Source: Anaerolineae bacterium (lineage in GTDB: Bacteria > Chloroflexota > Anaerolineae > Aggregatilineales > Phototrophicaceae). Taken from it: a DNA stretch of 35,392 bases. The notes beneath the pieces were generated by a model. It did no database searches and was not told the DNA's origin. It saw nothing but the letters and a program-made list of their open reading frames with translations. Within the stretch, counting starts at the first letter, position 1. Each line of letters starts with the position of its first letter. Shown here in pieces: positions 1-8,664 of the stretch. The stretch is from the NCBI GenBank assembly GCA_014879665.1, contig JACSRP010000125.1, forward strand, positions 1 through 35,392. The letters are read 5' to 3'. The translations under genes and the position numbers were made by a program.

Positions 1-77
1 CTTGCAACCCTGATTTCCCTAAACGACGGTATTGCATTATAAAGACCCTTTCTCCATCAATGTTCTTAACTCAGGCA

Positions 78-86
78 TGCTATGAT
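78..86 (+). promoter_or_regulatory. Candidate extended -10 promoter of the P450 operon
   Basis: The sequence reads TGC-TATGAT, an extended -10 element (TGn followed by a near-consensus hexamer). No good -35 hexamer lies 17 bases upstream, as expected for extended -10 promoters. It would give a leader of roughly 130 bases before the P450 start. This is a motif reading only. Confidence 0.35.
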
Positions 87-162
87 GGGGTGAAAGGTTT
101 ATAACACGTCTGCGGAAATTCGTCGCTAATTCACAGGAACACGGCTTATTGCTAAAGGTGGA

Positions 163-181
163 AGCTCGATAAAATCGAGTT
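163..181 (+). other. Small stem-loop in the P450 leader
   Basis: An inverted repeat CTCGAT-AAA-ATCGAG, extendable by a G-U and an A-U pair, lies between the candidate promoter and the P450 start. There is no T-run behind it, so it does not look like a terminator. Its role is unknown and it may be chance. Confidence 0.25.
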
Positions 182-224
182 AACATTCGGCTATTTTGAG
201 ACCCTACTGTACTCAAGGTGATTA

Positions 225-1445
225 ATGATGAATATCATGACGACTTCCGAAATTGATCTACGCTCACGTGAATTTCGCGCCAACCCGTATCCAGCATATA
301 CGCTTCTACGCCAGCATACACCCATCGTATTTCGAGACGAGCTAGGCATGTGGGTGGTTAGCCGCCATCGTGATGTGGCGACTATACTGCGTGATCGGCG
401 CTTCGGGCGCAGCATTGACCATATTTTGACGCGGGAACAGCGGGGTGTCCCGCCAAAACCGCAGCACCGGCGCGCCTTTGACATGCTTAGCGAAAATTCA
501 ATGTTCGATAAAGAACCGCCAGACCATACGCGATTACGTGGATTGGTCCAAAAAGCATTTACACCACGACGCATAGAAAGCTTGCGCGCCTTCGTTCAGC
601 GCGTTGCGGATGATTTGCTGGATCAGGTAGAGACAGCCGGAACGATGGATATTCTGGCAGATTTCGCGGTGCCTTTGCCTGTTACTGTGATTGCTGAATT
701 GCTAGGCGTGCCCGATTCAGCGCATGACTCCTTACGTAACTGGTCGCAATCCATCGTCGCCATGTTTGAACTTGAACCAACAGCCGAACAGGAACGGGTT
801 GCCATTCAGGCTGCGGCTGAATTTGCGGATTATTTACGTGAGGCGGCGGCGTATCGCCGCCAGCATCCACAGGATGACCTGATTTCCGCACTTGTGGAAG
901 CCGAAGAAGCAGGAGAGCGCCTAACGGAAGATGAATTGATTGCAACGTGCGTACTATTATTGAACGCGGGACATGAGGCGACGGTCAACCTGGTCGGCAA
1001 CGGCTTGTATGCGCTGTTCCGGAATCCGGAACAACTCCGTTTATTACAAGAGAATCCCAGCCTGAATACCAGTGCTGTCGAAGAAATGCTGCGCTATGAT
1101 ACCCCGCTGCAATTATTCCGGCGGTTTGCTTTGGAAGACGTACAGTTTGGCGGCGTAATATTTCGACAGGGTGACGAAATAGCGCTGCTATTTGGCTCTG
1201 CAAATCGGGATCCTGAAAGTTTTACCGACCCCGACACCTTAAACATCGCCAGAGCCGATAACCCGCATATTTCTTTCAGTTTAGGCGTACATTATTGCCT
1301 TGGCGCGCCGCTGGCACGAATGGAATTGCAGATTGCTTTTGCCACCCTAATTAGGCGATTCCCGAAATTAGCATTGGCCCGTGAACCCCAATATCGCGAT
1401 TCTGTGGTGATTCGTGGGCTTCATTCGCTTGAGGTAGTGTTCTAA
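225..1445 (+). CDS. Cytochrome P450, soluble bacterial type
   Basis: A haem-thiolate monooxygenase of about the usual bacterial length (406 aa) with no membrane anchor. Visible motifs are the I-helix oxygen-binding AGHEAT, an ExxR (EEMLR) and the haem-binding FSLGVHYCLG with the proximal cysteine at Cys358. The overall pattern resembles CYP107-like bacterial P450s that hydroxylate small molecules; the substrate cannot be told. Two ATGs are adjacent; an AAGGTG Shine-Dalgarno sequence at 215-220 fits the second (228) slightly better. The stop codon overlaps the next gene's ATG by one base, so the two are probably co-translated. No ferredoxin or ferredoxin reductase gene is nearby, so electrons must come from partners encoded elsewhere. 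Confidence 0.95.
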   Translation: MMNIMTTSEIDLRSREFRANPYPAYTLLRQHTPIVFRDELGMWVVSRHRDVATILRDRRFGRSIDHILTREQRGVPPKPQHRRAFDMLSENSMFDKEPPDHTRLRGLVQKAFTPRRIESLRAFVQRVADDLLDQVETAGTMDILADFAVPLPVTVIAELLGVPDSAHDSLRNWSQSIVAMFELEPTAEQERVAIQAAAEFADYLREAAAYRRQHPQDDLISALVEAEEAGERLTEDELIATCVLLLNAGHEATVNLVGNGLYALFRNPEQLRLLQENPSLNTSAVEEMLRYDTPLQLFRRFALEDVQFGGVIFRQGDEIALLFGSANRDPESFTDPDTLNIARADNPHISFSLGVHYCLGAPLARMELQIAFATLIRRFPKLALAREPQYRDSVVIRGLHSLEVVF

Positions 1446-2671
1446 TGATAAATTCCTTAACATCGAATCAAACAGCCATGCTGGAATGGCTTGCTTCCCA
1501 CGAGACGCAGATTGCGGAATTTTGTCGCCGCTTAATCCAGACACCCTCTGTGAATGGGGAAAATCCAGAGTGCGCGATTGCCGAAGTGATCAAAAACGAA
1601 GCCATATTATTGGACTTGCCCGTATTTATTACTGGCGACGATCCAGAACGTCCTAATGTGGTGGTCAGTACCTCAAACAGTATGCCAGTTGGTCTGCTGC
1701 TGCTTGGGCATCTGGATACTGTTCCCGCTGGTGATCCGTTCCAGTGGCGCTTTCCGCCGTTTGATGCAGCTATAGCCGATGGGTGCATTTATGGACGGGG
1801 TGCAATTGATACGAAAGGCGGCATGGCTGCGGCGATATATGCATTGAAAGCGCTTGTTGAATGCGGAGGCCTCCAGTTTGGGTGCGCACAAATGATTGGT
1901 GTGCCGGATGAAGAATCCGGCGCTACCGGAACGCTTGGAATCCGTTATCTATCACAGCATGGTTTATTGAGCGGTTTAGGCGCAATCTACGCTTATTCTG
2001 GCGATGAAATTAATCTTGGGCATCGGGGCTTGCTACGTTACAAGTTAGTGTGTAAGGGGGAATCAGTACACACTGGCTCATCAGCGTGGCAGGATCGCAC
2101 CGCCGGGGCAAATGCCGTTGCAGGGATGTCCCGGCTTATTTCAGCACTGGATGCGCTTGTATTCCCGTATTCTTCGACGAGTTATTTTGAGTCATATAGA
2201 TCGGTGGTGACGGCGGGAACGCTGATTAGCGGCGGTACTGCCGTTAACATCGTCCCCGATTATTGTGAATCATGGGTTGATGTGCGGCTAGCGCCTGAGC
2301 TTGATCGCGCCACCTTTGAACAGCTGCTGAACGTCGAAATCACTCAGCTAAAAACACCAAAGCTGCAATTTTCGTTCACCTGTGTCAATGATATACCGGC
2401 GGTAATATCAAACGAAGATGCGCCATTAATCGCATCTGTCGAAAGCGCAATTTACGACGTTAAAGGCGTGCGTGCAAAACGTACTGTTGCCGGCCCTGCG
2501 AACGAAGGCTATTTGCTTATAGGGCAGGGCATACCGACAATATGTGGATTGGGGCCATCTGGCGCAAATGCCCATGCCCCTGATGAATTTGTCGAGATTC
2601 AGGGGCTGGTACAAGCTGCGCAAATTTATGCGCTTGCTGCTTCGAGACTGGATATACAGTTAGAACGCTAA
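1445..2671 (+). CDS. M20-family metallopeptidase / deacylase (ArgE/DapE type)
   Basis: A dinuclear-zinc hydrolase of 408 aa that cleaves amide bonds of N-acyl amino acids or small peptides. The M20 ligands are visible: HLD with His89, IDTKGG with Asp122, the DEES pair with catalytic Glu156 and ligand Glu157, and a C-terminal NAHAPDE histidine. The dimerisation domain (about residues 180-290) is present, with GESVHTG near its start. The substrate (acetylornithine, succinyl-diaminopimelate, LysW-lysine or a dipeptide) cannot be assigned, because no arginine or lysine biosynthesis gene is adjacent. The ATG overlaps the P450 stop (TAATG), arguing for coupled expression. Its 3' end lies 6 bases from a convergent gene, with no obvious terminator between them. 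Confidence 0.9.
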   Translation: MINSLTSNQTAMLEWLASHETQIAEFCRRLIQTPSVNGENPECAIAEVIKNEAILLDLPVFITGDDPERPNVVVSTSNSMPVGLLLLGHLDTVPAGDPFQWRFPPFDAAIADGCIYGRGAIDTKGGMAAAIYALKALVECGGLQFGCAQMIGVPDEESGATGTLGIRYLSQHGLLSGLGAIYAYSGDEINLGHRGLLRYKLVCKGESVHTGSSAWQDRTAGANAVAGMSRLISALDALVFPYSSTSYFESYRSVVTAGTLISGGTAVNIVPDYCESWVDVRLAPELDRATFEQLLNVEITQLKTPKLQFSFTCVNDIPAVISNEDAPLIASVESAIYDVKGVRAKRTVAGPANEGYLLIGQGIPTICGLGPSGANAHAPDEFVEIQGLVQAAQIYALAASRLDIQLER

Positions 2672-2677
2672 GCCGTG

Positions 2678-3259
2678 TTACGGTGTGCTTGTATTTTTCA
2701 GAAGTTCAATCAGGCGTTCCTGATAAGTTCTATCCCGGTCAGGCAGTTCCGGGGAAACCTGCGACGCCTCGCTCAGAAAATGTTCAATGCCTCGTCCCAT
2801 CTCTTGACCGCGACGGGTGTGCATGTCAATTGCATAATCAGGAATGACTGGCAGAACACTTCCACTTTCGCTCACACGTGATAACCAGTTCAGCAGATGA
2901 TCGCTGCCTCGCTCTTTTAGAGAGGTGCAAAGATAGCGCACCGCGTGAATGGCAAATAAATATCGATCATGACGCGGCCTCGCCAACCGATGATGCTGTT
3001 GAAATAGAGTCTCAATCAGGATAGGTGCCTGCACCGCGCCAAAGCCAACATCCTCAACGGCAATCACCTGCACCCGTTCCCATAAATAAGCTTCCATCTC
3101 GGCGCTGGTCGTAACCATCTCGTATGCGAGAAGTGCGGCGTTATCAAGGTTACCCCGACGAATTTCCTTCTGCAGAGAGGAAATAACCTCATCAGCGGGG
3201 AAATCGTGCAGTGTGCGGACGCGCGTCCATGGGTCTTGCCGAAAATCGGGTACGGTCAT
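2678..3259 (-). CDS. Orphan RarA/MgsA C-terminal-domain-like protein
   Basis: A 193-aa protein resembling only the helical C-terminal part of the RarA/MgsA (WRIP1) replication-recombination AAA+ ATPases. Recognisable pieces are the pattern around residues 23-60 (DEVISSLQKEIRRGN), the AVEDVGFG stretch (67-74, RarA has ASEDVG), and PDYAIDMHTRRG (140-151, RarA has a PxHLRD-type segment). There is no Walker A or B, so it cannot be an ATPase by itself. In RarA this region mediates tetramer formation and protein contacts. It is the last gene of the nucleoside-importer operon, 2 bases after the permease stop, an unexpected place for a DNA-maintenance domain. Resemblance is from memory of the family; function unknown. 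Confidence 0.7.
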   Translation of the reverse strand: MTVPDFRQDPWTRVRTLHDFPADEVISSLQKEIRRGNLDNAALLAYEMVTTSAEMEAYLWERVQVIAVEDVGFGAVQAPILIETLFQQHHRLARPRHDRYLFAIHAVRYLCTSLKERGSDHLLNWLSRVSESGSVLPVIPDYAIDMHTRRGQEMGRGIEHFLSEASQVSPELPDRDRTYQERLIELLKNTSTP

Positions 3260-3261
3260 CG

Positions 3262-4392
3262 TTATTCTCGCTCACTTTCATCAGTATCAGCTTCTATCGC
3301 TTTAGGGGGCTGCCGTTCTCCAATGACGATACCGCTGCGTAACTTGCCCAATTCATGCCCGAATTGAGACACGAATCGCCGCCGCTGTAGTATTTCATTG
3401 CCACGAATGCGCAGCGCCACGGCGATCAGCGCGCCCAATGTGACGAGCTGCGGCAGTGCTAGGAATAAATCTGGTGGAAGGCTCAATTCAGGACGGCTTT
3501 GCAGGTAGAAAGAACTGGCTTCAGAGAAGCCGAAAAATAGGGCTGTGAGAAAGGCGGGAATCGGACGCTCAAAGGCGAAAAGAGCGACTACGATAGCTGT
3601 CCAACCGCGCCCATCAACCATGCCTTCAACATATTGGCTTAGTACACCGATGGAGAGAAATGCGCCGGCAATGCCTGCAAGCATCCCGCTAAGAGTAAGC
3701 GCGAAAACTTGAACGCGGGTAACATTGATACCGACGCTTTCAGCAGCGCCAATATTCTCACCCACTGCGCGAATGTGCCGCCCAAATTGAGTGCGATACA
3801 AAATTATGGCTACGACAATGACCATGAGCCAGCTGATATATACGATGATATTGTAGCCGCTCAACAGCGGGCCAATGACCGGAATATCTGCGATCAACGG
3901 CAGGTTTATTCCAGATAGCCCGCGAATACTGGGATCGGCCAGTGTGCCAAATGAACCGAAGGAAACGCGCATAAAGAAAACGGTGATATTCTCAATGAAC
4001 AGATTCACAGCCAGTGCCAGAATCACCAGATTGATCCGGAGTTTCAGGTAAAGCAGAGAAAAGACAGCCCCCAGCAAACCGCCCGCCAGCGTCGCCGCAA
4101 GTACACCAGCCGAAGAATCTAATCCGGTGCGGTATAAAATTGCGACTGCAACAAATGATCCCAGTACCATCTTGCCTTCAATGGCGAGATTTAGTACACC
4201 AGCCCTGCTGGCGATCAGCGAAGCTAACGCGCCCAGTGTATAGGGCGTCGCCAACCGGATGCTGCTTTGCAGCAGGGAGGGAGGAAGTACGGCGACGGCT
4301 AGAACAAGGAAAAAGATACCAATAAAGATCGGTAAGAAGCGCACCCAACGGTTGGGCTGCCTCGTAGGCGAATTCGCGGCAATAGTAGTCAT
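3262..4392 (-). CDS. Nucleoside ABC transporter permease (NupQ/YufQ type)
   Basis: An inner-membrane permease of 376 aa in the branched-chain-amino-acid/ribose-type permease family. It has about eight to ten hydrophobic segments and the family's signature loops: LASRAGVLNLAIEGKMV near residue 65 and VGENIGAAESVGINV near residue 215. The partner permease has the equivalent GLFSIGMDGQ loop, so the two form a heterodimeric channel. Together with the BMP binding protein and the double ATPase this matches purine-nucleoside importers such as B. subtilis NupNOPQ. Its ATG overlaps the preceding permease's stop (ATGA), implying translational coupling. The charged C-terminal tail (about residues 340-376) is longer than usual and probably cytoplasmic. 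Confidence 0.9.
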   Translation of the reverse strand: MTTIAANSPTRQPNRWVRFLPIFIGIFFLVLAVAVLPPSLLQSSIRLATPYTLGALASLIASRAGVLNLAIEGKMVLGSFVAVAILYRTGLDSSAGVLAATLAGGLLGAVFSLLYLKLRINLVILALAVNLFIENITVFFMRVSFGSFGTLADPSIRGLSGINLPLIADIPVIGPLLSGYNIIVYISWLMVIVVAIILYRTQFGRHIRAVGENIGAAESVGINVTRVQVFALTLSGMLAGIAGAFLSIGVLSQYVEGMVDGRGWTAIVVALFAFERPIPAFLTALFFGFSEASSFYLQSRPELSLPPDLFLALPQLVTLGALIAVALRIRGNEILQRRRFVSQFGHELGKLRSGIVIGERQPPKAIEADTDESERE

Positions 4393-5687
4393 GAACTCGC
4401 CTCCGTTGGCGCAGGTGTTATGCTTTTTCCAGAGAAGATGTGCCGCTTACGCCAGATCGCCGCAATATAGCTGCGTAAGAAGTATTCCATCGCGTTAAAC
4501 AATATGATCAGCGCAATAATAATGTTTCCAAGCTGGCGTGGGAGGTTGCCAAATTGGAAATTGATGGCGCCCTGCTCAAGCCCTGCGATAAAAGGCGCAA
4601 CAAACAAAATACCAACAATCGATTCTCTTGCAAGGATTGCGACAAGTACGCCATCAAAGCCAGTTCCCGCTGTTGCGAAACCATCAACGATCCGCCGTTC
4701 CACGCCGATCACCTCGATAGCGCCAGCAATACCGCTCAATGCGCCGCTGATCAGCATGGCACGAAGCATGGCGTGTGTGCCGGGAATACCACTGAATCGC
4801 GCGAACAGTGGAGAGCCATTAACCATGCGCTGCTCATAGCCCCTGGTCGTGCGGTATAGGAAATACCACACCAGCACAGCTGCTACAACAGCGATAATGA
4901 AGCCAACACCAAGACGCGACCCCGAAAACCATTCAATATCAGCATTTGCAAACAAACCACGATTGAAAGGAATTAACCATGCAGTTTCGTCAATACGCGC
5001 CGTTCGCGCAATATTATTCATGTCCGAACGAAGTGGATAATTGACCATATAGCCAACAAATTGAACTGCAATCGCGTTGAGAATTATCGTGCTAATGAGT
5101 ACATTGATATTGAGTTTGACTTTTAGATAGCCGGCAATCCATGAATAGAATGCGCCGGCCATCATTGCGGCCCCAAGGCACACCGCCGGGACGATAATGT
5201 GCATGATTGTTTTTAATGCTTCTGGAGCCAGTTCTGGATCGGTCACGCCAAATAATGTATACAGCTGCGCGGGAAACCAGTACCCGAGAAATGCCGCTGC
5301 CAGCGCGCCTAACACAAATTGGCCGTCCATACCAATGCTGAACAGTCCCGCTTTGAAAGCTACGGTTGCCGAAAGTGCCGTGAGGATGAGCGGCGTGGCG
5401 CGTTCAAGCACCAACGCCAGACTATGGCCGCCAGTTCCGTGAAGCGGGCTAAATACAGTCTGTGATTCACCGGTGTCTTCATTAACAACAGTCTGCACCA
5501 GTAAGTTCCCGAACGTTTCGCAGCCCCGCGCGCCAAACCCTTCGCAGAAAAGACGTTGATATGCGTCAACCGGATTGCTACCTGCAATGATGACAAATAC
5601 GCTGCTGGCAAGTAAACCGAGGAAGATAGCCAGTAGAGCGACCCCTATAGTTTCGAGTGAGCGGCGGAAGCCGGTATGTTCGTTCAT
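4389..5687 (-). CDS. Nucleoside ABC transporter permease (NupP/YufP type)
   Basis: The second integral-membrane subunit of the importer, 432 aa. The N-terminal helix (about 15-35) is followed by an extracytoplasmic region of about 50 residues with two cysteines (FCEGFGARGCETF) before the permease core, where the conserved FKAGLFSIGMDGQ loop sits near residue 110. The later AGAIEVIGVERR and IVGILFVAPFIAG segments match the family. The extra loop between helices 1 and 2 is typical of YufP relatives, but the close cysteine pair may form a disulfide. The start ATG overlaps the ATPase stop and the stop overlaps the next permease's start, so three subunits are translated in a chain. Confidence 0.9.
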   Translation of the reverse strand: MNEHTGFRRSLETIGVALLAIFLGLLASSVFVIIAGSNPVDAYQRLFCEGFGARGCETFGNLLVQTVVNEDTGESQTVFSPLHGTGGHSLALVLERATPLILTALSATVAFKAGLFSIGMDGQFVLGALAAAFLGYWFPAQLYTLFGVTDPELAPEALKTIMHIIVPAVCLGAAMMAGAFYSWIAGYLKVKLNINVLISTIILNAIAVQFVGYMVNYPLRSDMNNIARTARIDETAWLIPFNRGLFANADIEWFSGSRLGVGFIIAVVAAVLVWYFLYRTTRGYEQRMVNGSPLFARFSGIPGTHAMLRAMLISGALSGIAGAIEVIGVERRIVDGFATAGTGFDGVLVAILARESIVGILFVAPFIAGLEQGAINFQFGNLPRQLGNIIIALIILFNAMEYFLRSYIAAIWRKRHIFSGKSITPAPTEASS

Positions 5688-7228
5688 GATACTGCTCCCG
5701 CATGCACTGCATCGTCAAGGCTGCCACCGGTCATTAAAATTGCGATATTCTGTTCTGTGGCTGTTTCACCATCCAGAATGCCGGTAATTCGTCCCTCATA
5801 CATCACTGCAATGCGATCGCTCAATGACATGATTTCTTCAAGTTCCACTGAGATCAGCAGCACGGCGGCGCCAGCGTCACGTGCCGCAATCAACGTTTTA
5901 TGCACAAATTCAATGCTGCCTACATCCAGACCTCGCGTTGGCTGGTTGGCAATAATGAATTTGGGATGCCCCTCCAGCTCACGACCAAGTACAATTTTTT
6001 GCAGGTTGCCCCCTGAAAGTGTGCGTATACTACCCTTCACGCTGGCAGATTTAATTTGAAAAGAATCAATCACACGTTGGGCAAAAGCGCGCACTTCTTC
6101 AAATTGAAAACGCCAGCCACGAGAGAACGGCTCCCGGTAGTACGCCGTAGAAATCACATTCTCATCCAACGTGGTTTTCAGATTGAGTCCAGTGTCCATG
6201 CGGTCTTCAGGAATGTGTGCCATTCCGGCAATTCGTCGTTCGCGCACCGTACAATTCGTGATTATCTGATTCAGAAACCGAATTTCTCCGCTCTCTACAG
6301 GGCGCATTCCGGCAACAGCATCAACCAGTTCAGTCTGCCCGTTTCCACTCACACCAGCGATGCCCAGAATTTCTCCACGGCGCACCTCGAAGCTAACGCC
6401 AAACACCGCCGGCACGCCGCCATTGGCTGCAACCAGCAGGTTTTCGGCAGAGATGACTGTATCTCCGGGTTGTGCCGGTGTCTTTTCAACATCGAGCAGC
6501 ACAGTACGGCCAACCATCTGGTTCGCCATCTCATTGACGGTTAAGCCAGCGACGGGGTAAGTGCCAATATGTTGACCGCGCCGCATGATTGTTACCTGAT
6601 CCGCGGCGGCCTTTACTTCCAATAATTTATGGGTGATCAAAATAATTGCGCGGCCAGTATCTGCCAGTTTACGAATGACCGTGTATAGTTCGTTCACTTC
6701 TTGCGGCGTCAGTACGGCAGTTGGCTCGTCCAAAATAAGAATTCTTGCATCGCGCTGAAGCGTTTTTAAAATTTCAACACGCTGCTGCATGCCCACTGGC
6801 AAATCTGCAACCCGCTGATTAGGGTTAACTGCCAGCCCAAATTCAGCGGCCAGCCTTCGCACATCATCCGATTCAGCGCGGCTGTTTACGAAACCGGCGC
6901 GGTTGCGTTCAATTCCCAGCATAATATTTTCAGCAACGGTAAACGATGGAACCAACTTGAAATGCTGGTGCACCATGCCAATACCGTTACGAATAGCGTC
7001 GTTCGGATGTTTGATGTGTGCCCGGTTTCCATTGATGAAAATTTCGCCTTCATCTGGCGAAACCATGCCATAAAGAATGCTCATCAAAGTTGTTTTACCG
7101 GCGCCATTTTCTCCAACCAGCGCATGGACTTCACCCGGAGCGACGGCAAGATCAACGCCATCTACAGCTAGTGTTTGTGTTGAAGCAAAGTATTTCCGGA
7201 TGCCTCGCATTTCAATAGCGTTGGTCAT
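5684..7228 (-). CDS. Nucleoside ABC transporter ATP-binding protein, two NBDs (NupO/YufO type)
   Basis: A 514-aa fused double nucleotide-binding-domain ATPase. NBD1 has an intact Walker A (GENGAGKTT, about 39-47), the signature LPVGMQQRVEIL and Walker B LILDEPTAVLTPQE. NBD2 has the degenerate Walker A GVSGNGQTEL, a canonical LSGGNLQK signature and IIANQPTRGLDV in place of a standard Walker B. Such asymmetry is normal for the RbsA/MglA/NupO group, in which one site is weak. It powers uptake through the two downstream permeases. No good Shine-Dalgarno precedes the ATG; expression probably relies on the upstream transcript, which carries a stem-loop between the binding-protein gene and this one. 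Confidence 0.93.
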   Translation of the reverse strand: MTNAIEMRGIRKYFASTQTLAVDGVDLAVAPGEVHALVGENGAGKTTLMSILYGMVSPDEGEIFINGNRAHIKHPNDAIRNGIGMVHQHFKLVPSFTVAENIMLGIERNRAGFVNSRAESDDVRRLAAEFGLAVNPNQRVADLPVGMQQRVEILKTLQRDARILILDEPTAVLTPQEVNELYTVIRKLADTGRAIILITHKLLEVKAAADQVTIMRRGQHIGTYPVAGLTVNEMANQMVGRTVLLDVEKTPAQPGDTVISAENLLVAANGGVPAVFGVSFEVRRGEILGIAGVSGNGQTELVDAVAGMRPVESGEIRFLNQIITNCTVRERRIAGMAHIPEDRMDTGLNLKTTLDENVISTAYYREPFSRGWRFQFEEVRAFAQRVIDSFQIKSASVKGSIRTLSGGNLQKIVLGRELEGHPKFIIANQPTRGLDVGSIEFVHKTLIAARDAGAAVLLISVELEEIMSLSDRIAVMYEGRITGILDGETATEQNIAILMTGGSLDDAVHAGAVS

Positions 7229-7290
7229 AGTGTTTTATTGTGAGGAATAGAGTAGGGGGATCAAAATCAAAATAAACCTGTGGTGAATGA

Positions 7291-7317
7291 AGGGGCGATC
7301 ACTATTTGACCGCCCCT
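7291..7317 (-). terminator. Intra-operon stem-loop between binding-protein and ATPase genes
   Basis: Read on the minus strand this is an 11-bp stem (AGGGGCGGTCA pairing with TGATCGCCCCT, one G-U) with a 5-base loop. No T-run follows, so it is more likely an attenuating or mRNA-stabilising hairpin than a full terminator. Such an element commonly lets the binding protein be made in excess over the membrane complex. Confidence 0.55.
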
Positions 7318-7337
7318 CGTAGATTAGAATCGGTTGA

Positions 7338-8447
7338 TTAGCTGCTCGCTTCTTCCAACGCATTGGTCACAACAATATCTCCTGCAAGGATCGCCGCGCG
7401 TGCTTCGTCAATTGCGGCGCGAACAGCAGGTAATTCCGCGACCATATCTTCAGGGCCGTATTCGTCAAAAGTGCGCGAACAAACACCAACGTCCCAGCTG
7501 AGACCAGCATAACCCTCGGCCATGCCATAATTCTGGGTGCCACCCTCAAAGGAGCCATCCACAACACTTTGCACGAAGCCAAAAACAGCATTGTCTACGC
7601 GCTTCATGGCAGATACGATCACGTTCCCCGGATATAAATCGTCTTGATTGCCATCTACACCAATGGCGAAGTTGCCGGTTTCTGCCGCGGCTTCAAGAAC
7701 GCCTTCACCGCTGCGCCCTGCTACCTGATACAGAATATCCGCACCCTGCTCATAAAGTGCCAGCGCCTGTTCCTTACCGGTCACGGGGTCAGAGAAGTCG
7801 CCAACATAGCTGCGAAGAGTCTGGCAATCCGGGCAAACTGAGCGAACGCCCTCTTCGAAACCAACGATAAACAGGTTGATTCCGGGGGTATCCAATCCAC
7901 CAACCGAGCCAACAGTTCCTGTCCGGGTCAGCATACCGGCAGCAACACCAGCCAGATAGCTGTTCTCGTGGGTAAGGATGGTTGTAAGGGCGAGGTTCGG
8001 GAAGTCTACCGGCTCAAAGAAGAACGTTTCCTGCGCCGCAAAGTTCTGATCGGGGAACTCATCTACAATTTCTTCAATTGTGCTGGCATCAACGGCGATC
8101 ATGATCACAAGATCTGGGGAGTCCTGAACGGCGCGGCGAATAGCAGCGTCATGTTCCTGCACGCCTGCAGTTTCAACAATCGTGCCCTCTACGCCCAATT
8201 CAGCGATTGCGCGCTCTGCGCCACCTGCCGCCGAGTCAATAAATGAACGGTCACCACGCGGGTTTGGCAGAATAATAGTGAAGCTAATGTCGCTGTTGTC
8301 GGCGGGAGGGGAGGCCACTTCTGTTGCCTCCATTGATGCATCAAGACATGGGTCTACATATGCGGTATCTTGCGCAGCAACAGCGCTTGTTGCAAGCAAC
8401 AATGATGAGGCTAACGCTGCCATCCCTATCCATTTACGAAGTACCAT
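7338..8447 (-). CDS. BMP-family (PnrA-like) nucleoside-binding protein
   Basis: The extracytoplasmic substrate-binding subunit of the importer, 369 aa. An N-terminal signal peptide (MVLRKWIGM then a hydrophobic stretch to AVAA, cleavage near residue 25) leads into a BMP/PnrA fold: ISFTIILPNPRGDRSFIDSAAGG near 54-76, LAGVAAGMLTRTGTVGSVGG in the middle, and VDGNQDDLYPGNVIVSAMKRVDN near the ABC-sugar-like hinge. There is no lipobox cysteine at the cleavage site, unlike many PnrA lipoproteins, so anchoring is unclear. The family binds purine nucleosides, which fits the divergent deaminase gene. A GGAG lies 10 bases upstream of the ATG. It is the first gene of the operon, hence closest to the promoter. 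Confidence 0.9.
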   Translation of the reverse strand: MVLRKWIGMAALASSLLLATSAVAAQDTAYVDPCLDASMEATEVASPPADNSDISFTIILPNPRGDRSFIDSAAGGAERAIAELGVEGTIVETAGVQEHDAAIRRAVQDSPDLVIMIAVDASTIEEIVDEFPDQNFAAQETFFFEPVDFPNLALTTILTHENSYLAGVAAGMLTRTGTVGSVGGLDTPGINLFIVGFEEGVRSVCPDCQTLRSYVGDFSDPVTGKEQALALYEQGADILYQVAGRSGEGVLEAAAETGNFAIGVDGNQDDLYPGNVIVSAMKRVDNAVFGFVQSVVDGSFEGGTQNYGMAEGYAGLSWDVGVCSRTFDEYGPEDMVAELPAVRAAIDEARAAILAGDIVVTNALEEASS

Positions 8448-8541
8448 TGCCTATGCTCTCCTTATTAAAATCACACAATAAATTGAAACAGTTCTTTCTT
8501 CTCATCTATTATTGTGAGAATGCGATAAAAATAACCCATAG

Positions 8542-8560
8542 CTTGTTTATAATCAACAAG
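8542..8560. promoter_or_regulatory. Inverted repeat 6-7-6 in the divergent promoter region, site A
   Basis: CTTGTT-N7-AACAAG is a perfect inverted repeat whose centre contains TATAAT. It lies between the divergent importer and deaminase genes and could be an operator for a dimeric regulator. Six-base arms can arise by chance; the matching geometry of site B is the main support. Confidence 0.35.
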
Positions 8561-8617
8561 TTGCGTGGGATTTTAAGATATTTGATCTGATCTATATCCA
8601 GCACGCCTTTTTTACCG

Positions 8618-8636
8618 ATTGGTCATTATTACCAAT
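8618..8636. promoter_or_regulatory. Inverted repeat 6-7-6 in the divergent promoter region, site B
   Basis: ATTGGT-N7-ACCAAT is a perfect inverted repeat ending 28 bases upstream of the deaminase ATG. It has the same arm and spacer lengths as site A but a different arm sequence. It may be an operator or a leader hairpin. Confidence 0.35.
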
Positions 8637-8664
8637 GAATTAGTCTACACACTTAGGATGCACG

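Noticed and set aside
2675..2881. Small plus-strand reading frame after the M20 gene
   Set aside because: It lies inside the opposite-strand RarA-like gene, has no ribosome site and no recognisable composition; treated as a shadow, as are other antisense frames of 60-190 codons inside the ABC, hisD and integrase genes.
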